This document shows, in pieces, positions 15,095-19,403 of a stretch of DNA of 19,403 bases. The notes beneath the pieces are model-generated. The model worked only from the letters and a program-made list of their open reading frames with translations, was not told the DNA's origin and did no database searches. The stretch lies in contig CADCWJ010000280.1 in the NCBI GenBank assembly GCA_902806365.1, positions 1 through 19,403 on the forward strand, in the 5' to 3' direction. The DNA is from an uncultured Thermomicrobiales bacterium (lineage in GTDB: Bacteria; Chloroflexota; Chloroflexia; Thermomicrobiales; UBA6265). Position 1 is the first letter of the stretch; each line of letters starts with the position of its first letter. The position numbers and the translations under genes are program-made.

Positions 15095-16789
15095 TCACGC
15101 AATCGTGGTCTCCCGGTCGGGCTGCGGCTCGGGCAACGTCCCGATCACGATCAGGTGATGCCTCGCGCGCGAAAGTGCCACGTACGTCAACGTATCCCCC
15201 AGATAAGGGGACTGCAGCCCTTCGGTTTCAACGACGATCACAATGGGACTCTCCATGCCCTTGAACGAATGGATCGTCGAGATTTGGACGGCGCCGACCT
15301 TCGCCTGGTCCAACCAGGTGAGCCGGGTTGACGATCCCAGCGGTAACCCTTCGGTCAAGGCGCTCCGGGCTTGGCTCCGTGGGGTGATGACCGTAATGTC
15401 ACGAGGGTCGATCGACTGGTCTTCGACGAGGCGCGCCACCACCCTGGCGAGAACATCCTGAATGCGGTCATCGCCCGTGACCCTGACGATTTCCGGGCGC
15501 TGACCCTCCGGCCCATCGGCGAGCGGACGGACGGCGCCATGGTGATAACGGATGACCCGTTCATGAATCTGGCTTGTGTTGCGCAGATTGTGAATCAGCT
15601 CGATCGGCAGGACATCAAACGGAGGCGCACCGCGCCGCTGATACAACCGTTGCTGTTCGTCCAGGAAGACGTAGAACACTCCGTCGTCGCTGTTCCGCAG
15701 AAGCTCATTGAGCGTGATCCACCAGGTGTCGGCGAAATCCTGACCTTCATCGACCACGATGGCATCGAACCGGACCGAGACGTTGGGAATGGCGGCGAAG
15801 AATGCGTCGGGCATTCCGACCTGGAAGAACTCGTCGAGCTCGGCCGTTTCCGTCGGGAATACGAGGGGTGAGCCGGCGTCGCGGCAGAGCTGATCGGCGA
15901 GCTCGTGATAGTGCGACACGCGAATCCGGTCGGAGGCAGCTTCCGGGTCTCGATCGAGCGACGACCGCATCCAGCCCGCGAGGCGCTTGTTGTAGCAGGT
16001 CAGCAGAACGTCAAAACCCTCGTTCGCCAGTCGTCGCGCCTTCTCCATGGCGAGCATCGTCTTGCCCGAACCGGCACAACCGGAAATGACGGCCTTACGA
16101 TGCCCGCGGAGCTGGTCCATGACCCGGTACTGCTGCTGGGCGAGCGCGACCATTACGCGCTCCTGGTCGAGCAGATCCGAGCGCATCTGGTATCGGGCCA
16201 CCTCGGCGGTGGGCTTCAGCACGTCGACGAGCGCCCGATACGCATCATCGGACATCCTTGCCGGTTTCGGCCCGCCGAAGAGGCGGCGCACGGCCCGTTC
16301 GAGATCATCGAGATCCTCGCCGCCGATGATGCAATCGCGAGGAGCATCCGGTCCCAAGTCAGTGCTGCCAACCACCATGTCCGGGAAGGCCACGCCGTAG
16401 TGGAACGTGTAGCGGTGGATGCGGGAGGCCGGAGACTCTTGCAGCTTTTCCTTGACCGCGTGCATTCCTTCGCGAGCCTGTTGGGAAGGACTCCGGGGCA
16501 ACAGATGACGATGGCCCGCGCGAGACGTGGTGAACCAATCGCTCCGATCTCCCTCGACGGTAATGACGCCGCCCTTGACCTCGAGCGCGAGCCATCCGAG
16601 GTCGCGATGGACGATCAGGAAATCGATCTCCGCCTCCTGCTCGGCGGGCCGTCGCTTCCTGAGCAGAAGCGGCACTCCGTGCAGGACCGTAAAGGCATTC
16701 GGGAGGCGCTCCTGGAAAAGCGTGAACAGCCGTCGTTCGGCGCCGCTGGCGGTGTCGGGATGCAACGTTGCCGGGATCATGCGGGCCAT
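15095..16789 (-). CDS. NERD nuclease-domain / SF1 (UvrD-like) helicase fusion
   Basis: A 564-residue fusion. Residues about 14-125 form a NERD domain, a restriction-endonuclease-like fold, with the acidic/lysine core Glu54-x-Asp56 and Glu70-Val-Lys72 (EVKGG), so the nuclease site looks intact. The helicase part follows: Walker A GCAGSGKT (Lys243), motif Ia LLTCYNKRL, Walker B VVDEGQDF (Asp347-Glu348), motif III FLDEQQRLYQR, motif IV LIHNLRNT, motif V TIHSFKGMESP, and motif VI YVALSRARHHLIVIG. It should use ATP to translocate on DNA or RNA with nuclease action; such NERD-helicases are often found near defence or plasmid genes. The ATG lies 4 nt after the HEPN stop, with AGGA about 10 nt upstream inside the HEPN gene, so it is likely translated from the MNT-HEPN transcript. 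Confidence 0.92.
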   Translation of the reverse strand: MARMIPATLHPDTASGAERRLFTLFQERLPNAFTVLHGVPLLLRKRRPAEQEAEIDFLIVHRDLGWLALEVKGGVITVEGDRSDWFTTSRAGHRHLLPRSPSQQAREGMHAVKEKLQESPASRIHRYTFHYGVAFPDMVVGSTDLGPDAPRDCIIGGEDLDDLERAVRRLFGGPKPARMSDDAYRALVDVLKPTAEVARYQMRSDLLDQERVMVALAQQQYRVMDQLRGHRKAVISGCAGSGKTMLAMEKARRLANEGFDVLLTCYNKRLAGWMRSSLDRDPEAASDRIRVSHYHELADQLCRDAGSPLVFPTETAELDEFFQVGMPDAFFAAIPNVSVRFDAIVVDEGQDFADTWWITLNELLRNSDDGVFYVFLDEQQRLYQRRGAPPFDVLPIELIHNLRNTSQIHERVIRYHHGAVRPLADGPEGQRPEIVRVTGDDRIQDVLARVVARLVEDQSIDPRDITVITPRSQARSALTEGLPLGSSTRLTWLDQAKVGAVQISTIHSFKGMESPIVIVVETEGLQSPYLGDTLTYVALSRARHHLIVIGTLPEPQPDRETTIA

Positions 16790-16793
16790 GAAG

Positions 16794-17180
16794 TCATTTT
16801 CCTACCGGATGTCTTCCGGGCAAAGGCGGTGCGTCGCCGAGCAGTCGCGCGATATCGTGAAAAAGCTCGGGAATATCTCCGACGATCGTGTCCCACACAA
16901 TCTGATGATTGAGGCGGTCGTACGCATGCGCGATCCGGTTCCGAAGGCCGATCCACTCGCCGAGGTGACGTATGCCTTCTGGAGAAGCTGCCTCGCTCAC
17001 GCATGCCTTATCGAGGGCTTCACCCACGATTTCCAGCTGTCGTTCGACCGCCGAGTGCAGATACACGTCCGTCGGGTATTCCTCGAACGAGCGGCCGACC
17101 GTGAACGAACGGATGTGAGACGCGGCCTGCACCGGGGTCTGGAACGCGTCAAGAAGCAGCTGGGCCTGTCTCGGCGACAT
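16794..17180 (-). CDS. hepT: HEPN-domain RNase toxin (DUF86/HepT type), intact active site
   Basis: A 128-residue all-helical protein. The HEPN RNase motif R-x4-H-x-Y is complete: Arg80, His85, Tyr87 in LRNRIAHAY, followed by NHQIVWDTI. HepT-type toxins cut RNA and are neutralised when the partner MNT enzyme adds AMP to the motif tyrosine. HSAVERQLEIVGEAL (42-56) is the family's helix-2 signature. I chose ATG at 17180 (GGGAG at 7 nt); a TTG at 17204 would lengthen the overlap and has no clear site. The start lies inside the mntA gene with a 32-nt overlap, and the stop is 4 nt before the NERD-helicase start. The C-terminus is Pro/Gly-rich. Confidence 0.92.
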   Translation of the reverse strand: MSPRQAQLLLDAFQTPVQAASHIRSFTVGRSFEEYPTDVYLHSAVERQLEIVGEALDKACVSEAASPEGIRHLGEWIGLRNRIAHAYDRLNHQIVWDTIVGDIPELFHDIARLLGDAPPLPGRHPVGK

Positions 17181-17475
17181 AAGTGGGCTCCCGGGTCGAC
17201 TCAACCTCAGCGCGAAAGTAGGGATTCACCACTTGGCGAACGGTGATCACATCGACAGGTCGCTCGACGATCGCTTCCAGACCCTCGCAGAACCCGAAAT
17301 ACCGCCGGGAAACGCCCTTCTCGTACGCCCCGAGATCGACGATGAAGTCGAGATCGCTGGAATCGGGGTTGAATGCTCCGGTCGCCGCGGAACCGAAAAG
17401 CTCCAGCTTTCGAATACCGCAAGCCTCGCAAAGTTCGGCGATCCGCTCCCTGTTGTCGTTTACAAGCGCGATCAT
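17149..17475 (-). CDS. mntA: MNT-type minimal nucleotidyltransferase antitoxin
   Basis: A 108-residue minimal nucleotidyltransferase. The active site is Gly28-Ser29 followed by Asp41-x-Asp43 (FGSAATG, SSDLDFIVD), with the third carboxylate at Asp75 (RPVDVIT). In characterised MntA/HepT pairs this enzyme transfers AMP from ATP to the HEPN tyrosine and detoxifies it. All catalytic residues are present. By eye it is about half identical, without gaps, to the second MNT at 17691, including the NPYFR motif at 84-88, so the two modules are related by duplication or parallel acquisition. The ATG has GGGAG about 8-9 nt upstream. The gene overlaps the next by 32 nt. Confidence 0.92.
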   Translation of the reverse strand: MIALVNDNRERIAELCEACGIRKLELFGSAATGAFNPDSSDLDFIVDLGAYEKGVSRRYFGFCEGLEAIVERPVDVITVRQVVNPYFRAEVESTREPTYVAETGPAAS

Positions 17476-17585
17476 GACATCGTCTCCCGCCGGGTTGCAG
17501 CACTCGCACCTAAGTATGCGGCATTTGGGCGCGGCATCTGGATGTGACTACACGTTGACCACCCTCCAGATCCCTTCAAGACAGG

Positions 17586-17615
17586 GTCATGCGGGGCCGC
17601 GATCACGTCATGCGG
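17586..17615 (+). repeat. 9-bp direct repeat spaced by two helical turns
   Basis: GTCATGCGG occurs at 17586-17594 and again at 17607-17615, 21 bp apart start to start. The repeats lie just upstream of the candidate promoter of the right-hand module. The spacing suits a dimeric DNA-binding protein on one face of the helix. Confidence 0.45.
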
Positions 17616-17643
17616 TTACCAGAAGCGCGATTTCGGGTATGCT
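17616..17643 (+). promoter_or_regulatory. Candidate sigma-70-like promoter for the right MNT-HEPN module
   Basis: TTACCA (17616-17621) and TATGCT (17638-17643), each 4/6 to consensus, are separated by 16 nt. A start of transcription near 17650 would fall at the edge of the palindrome. Weak match, supported by position only. Confidence 0.3.
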
Positions 17644-17651
17644 GAACGAAT

Positions 17652-17665
17652 ACAGTGTTCACTGT
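17652..17665 (+). promoter_or_regulatory. Palindromic operator candidate upstream of the second mntA
   Basis: ACAGTG-tt-CACTGT is a perfect inverted repeat located 26 nt before the mntA start and just after the candidate promoter. This is where an autorepressing antitoxin or a dedicated repressor would bind. No equivalent palindrome was seen on the left module's side. Confidence 0.45.
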
Positions 17666-17690
17666 GTCCATGTACATTGGGAGTCGCCAT

Positions 17691-18020
17691 ATGATTGCAT
17701 TGCTCAAGGCGAACCGGGAGGACATCGCGGCCATCTGCCGCACGCATGGTGTCCGGAAACTCGAGATCTTCGGCTCAGCCGCCTCCGGGCCGTTCAATCC
17801 TTCGACCAGCGATCTCGACTTCGTGGTCGATTTTCTGGATTATGGTCCCGGCATCTCACTCCGCTTTACCGGATTCGCGCACGATATGGAGTTCCTGTTC
17901 CGGCGCTCGGTCGATCTGGTTTTCGATGTGAAGCTCACGAATCCGTATTTCCGCCGGGCGGTCGATTCGAGCAGGGAGCTGGTCTACGATGCAAGCAGAG
18001 ACAGCGAAGCGGCTGCATGA
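17691..18020 (+). CDS. mntA: MNT-type minimal nucleotidyltransferase antitoxin, second copy
   Basis: A 109-residue minimal nucleotidyltransferase with the same residue numbering as the left copy: Gly28-Ser29 (FGSAASG), Asp41-x-Asp43 (SDLDFVVD), Asp75 (RSVDLVF) and NPYFR at 84-88. All catalytic acids are present, so it should be able to AMPylate its HEPN partner. The ATG at 17691 is chosen because TTGGGAG lies 7 nt upstream and because it aligns with the left copy's start (both begin MIAL). A longer frame from 17655 would start inside the palindrome. It is divergent from the left module and overlaps the following HEPN gene by 32 nt, as the left pair does. Confidence 0.92.
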   Translation: MIALLKANREDIAAICRTHGVRKLEIFGSAASGPFNPSTSDLDFVVDFLDYGPGISLRFTGFAHDMEFLFRRSVDLVFDVKLTNPYFRRAVDSSRELVYDASRDSEAAA

Positions 18021-18336
18021 CGCCATCACGGCCTGCGCCAGCATCGGCGCGTTCGTCGCCGGCGCGGACCTGAAACAGTATCAGGAAGACGATCTTCTTC
18101 GGTCCGCCGTGGAACGCAAGTTCGAGGTTCTGGGCGAAGCGCTCCGGCAGGCGATTCGCGGCGACGAGACGCTCCCGAACCGGATTCCGTATATTCAGAA
18201 CATCATCGGAATGGCCAACCGGATCACCCATGGCTATGGGGACATCCACGACGAGATCGTCTGGGATGCCATCCAGAACCTTCTTCCGGACCTCCAAACG
18301 ACTCTCTCCGGAATGCTCGCGACCGAGCCGGTCTAG
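17989..18336 (+). CDS. hepT: HEPN-domain protein (HepT type) with altered RNase motif
   Basis: A 115-residue helical HEPN protein, clearly related to the left copy: LRSAVERKFEVLGEAL (37-52) and HDEIVWDAI. The catalytic region reads GMANRITHGY: His81 and Tyr83 are present, but Ala76 (codon GCC at 18214-18216) stands where R-x4-H-x-Y needs Arg. Asn77-Arg78 are kept, so Arg78 might substitute, or the protein may be an inactive or differently acting HEPN. The retained Tyr83 means AMPylation by MNT remains possible. The start is inside mntA (32-nt overlap), with GGGAG about 10 nt upstream. The stop is 31 nt before the transhydrogenase gene, which may therefore be co-transcribed. Confidence 0.9.
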   Translation: MQAETAKRLHDAITACASIGAFVAGADLKQYQEDDLLRSAVERKFEVLGEALRQAIRGDETLPNRIPYIQNIIGMANRITHGYGDIHDEIVWDAIQNLLPDLQTTLSGMLATEPV

Positions 18337-18367
18337 CACGGGCGAGTCAACGCGGAGGAGATGATCC

Positions 18368-19403
18368 GTGCCCGGAGAATCGGTATTCTCGACGGATGCC
18401 TCCGCGGTGGTGTTCGGACCCGGCGCTACCCGTGAGGTTGGCCCACGAGCGCGCGCGCTCGGGTGTCGTCACGTCCTGGTCGTCACCGATTCGCGCCTTG
18501 CCGGGTTGCCTGCGGTCGAGCGCACGCTGGCGTCGCTGCGGTCAGCCGGCGTCGCGGTGAGCATCTTCGACCAGGTCCGCGTCGAGCCGACCGATGCCTC
18601 GCTCGGGGAGGCGATCGCCGCCGCGACGGCCGCCGATGTCGATGGGTTCGTGTCGGTCGGCGGCGGCTCGGTAATCGACACCGCCAAGGTCGCCAACCTG
18701 TTCTCGACCTGGCCAGACGAGTTCCTGGCCTACGTCTATCCGCCCCTCGGCGAAGGGAAGATGGTTCCCGGTCCTCTGAAGCCGCACATCGCGATTCCGA
18801 CCACCGCCGGAACCGGATCTGAAACGACCGGCAACGCCGTCTTCGATCTCGCCAGCGCCCACGTCAAGACCGCGATCGCTCACCGTGCGTTGCGCCCAAC
18901 GGTCGGGATCGTCGATCCCGATAACACGCGGACGATGCCGCCGATGGTGGCCGCCTGCTCCGGGCTCGACGTGTTGTGTCACGCCCTGGAGTCGTACACC
19001 GCGATCCCGTTCTCGGCGTTCGACGCGGCGGACGATCCGCTGAAGCGTACCGTCTACCAGGGAGCGAACCCGATCAGCGACATCTGGTCGGCGCGCGCGA
19101 TCGAGCTCTGTGCGGGATCGCTCGTCCGCGCCGTGCAGGATCCCGAGGACGCGGAGGCGCGCACCGCGATGCTGCTCGCCTCGACCGCGGCCGGAATTGG
19201 TTTCGGCAACGCGGGCGTGCACCTGCCGCACGCGATGTCGTATCCCGTCTCGGCGCTGGCCCGGGAGTATCTTCCCGAAGGGTATCCAGCCGACCATCCG
19301 ATCGTTCCTCACGGCATGTCGGTGGTCCTGACCGCACCGGCGGTCTTTCGCTGGACCGCCGCCGCCAGTCCGGAGCGGCATCTCGAGGCCGCGCGCCTGC
19401 TCG
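18368..19403 (+). CDS. Hydroxyacid-oxoacid transhydrogenase (ADHFE1-like iron-dependent alcohol dehydrogenase), 3' truncated by window
   Basis: The reading frame is open from GTG 18368 to the window end (345 codons); the last part of the protein lies outside. It is a group III Fe-dependent alcohol dehydrogenase. The cofactor loop is VGGGSVIDTAK (97-107), with PTTAGTGSETT (144-154). The metal ligands fall in GLDVLCHALE (Asp201, His205) and PHAMSYPVS (His288) with VPHGMSVVL (His315). The insert YQGANPISDIWSA (230-242) and the C-terminal HPIVPHGMSVVLTAPAVF with SPERHLEAA are characteristic of the ADHFE1/HOT branch. That enzyme oxidises 4-hydroxybutyrate while reducing 2-oxoglutarate to D-2-hydroxyglutarate (EC 1.1.99.24). 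GGAGGAG lies 7 nt before the GTG. An ATG at 18361 is out of frame and soon stops. Confidence 0.93.
   Translation, partial: MPGESVFSTDASAVVFGPGATREVGPRARALGCRHVLVVTDSRLAGLPAVERTLASLRSAGVAVSIFDQVRVEPTDASLGEAIAAATAADVDGFVSVGGGSVIDTAKVANLFSTWPDEFLAYVYPPLGEGKMVPGPLKPHIAIPTTAGTGSETTGNAVFDLASAHVKTAIAHRALRPTVGIVDPDNTRTMPPMVAACSGLDVLCHALESYTAIPFSAFDAADDPLKRTVYQGANPISDIWSARAIELCAGSLVRAVQDPEDAEARTAMLLASTAAGIGFGNAGVHLPHAMSYPVSALAREYLPEGYPADHPIVPHGMSVVLTAPAVFRWTAAASPERHLEAARLL

Larger units (their letters stand above)
17476..17690. other. Shared regulatory region between two divergent MNT-HEPN modules
   Basis: A 215-nt region with both module promoters. It contains a direct repeat, a candidate plus-strand promoter and a palindrome, listed separately. 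A minus-strand CATACT (17517-17512 region) could be a -10 for the left module, but no matching -35 is clear. Confidence 0.55.

Noticed and set aside
14806..15102. N-terminal extension of the secreted protein
   Set aside because: The extra 99 residues are basic and disordered and would bury the signal peptide; the ATG at 14805 has its own ribosome site.
1..19403. CRISPR array, tRNA, rRNA or transposase
   Set aside because: No regularly spaced repeats, cloverleaf, rRNA-like stretch or transposase motif was seen on either strand by eye.

Overview
The window is a gene-dense, high-GC bacterial chromosome segment with frequent GTG/TTG starts and strong GGAG-type ribosome sites. Gene content (MoxR/DUF58/DUF4129 operon, RskA-type ECF sigma/anti-sigma pair, CorC-family protein beside a CxxC/CxxH repeat protein, hydroxyacid-oxoacid transhydrogenase) suggests a Chloroflexota bacterium, perhaps of the Thermomicrobia/Sphaerobacter type. 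That placement is inference from gene content, not a phylogeny. I saw no rRNA, tRNA, CRISPR array or insertion sequence.

Left part (1-6065). A minus-strand operon runs cupin -> 2-keto-3-deoxy-L-arabonate dehydratase-like DHDPS-superfamily enzyme -> SMP-30/gluconolactonase-like enzyme (cut by the window edge). It looks like part of a non-phosphorylative pentose (L-arabinose-type) oxidation pathway. Divergent from it are amtB and a 51-residue single-helix membrane protein, ending in a long GC-rich hairpin. After a structured, repeat-like spacer comes a P-loop kinase on the minus strand, divergent from a PLP-dependent group II amino-acid decarboxylase.

Middle part (6116-15094). On the plus strand a tightly packed MoxR ATPase - DUF58 - DUF4129 membrane protein operon follows. 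Its first ribosome site lies inside a perfect 10-bp hairpin. On the minus strand, read right to left, come a secreted protein, an ECF sigma factor with its zinc-binding RskA-like anti-sigma factor, a CorC/HlyC-family membrane protein and a double CxxC/CxxH protein.

Right part (15095-18336) is the most interesting. Two MNT-HEPN toxin-antitoxin modules stand back to back around a 215-bp regulatory region with a palindrome and a direct repeat. Both keep exactly the same 32-nt overlap between antitoxin and toxin genes. The left module continues, after a 4-nt gap, into a NERD-nuclease/SF1 helicase fusion gene, forming an MNT-HEPN-NERD-helicase operon. The left HEPN keeps the R-x4-H-x-Y RNase motif; the right HEPN has Ala in place of the catalytic Arg. 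The arrangement looks like a small defence/TA island. It is followed by a 3'-truncated hydroxyacid-oxoacid transhydrogenase gene (18368 to the window end).
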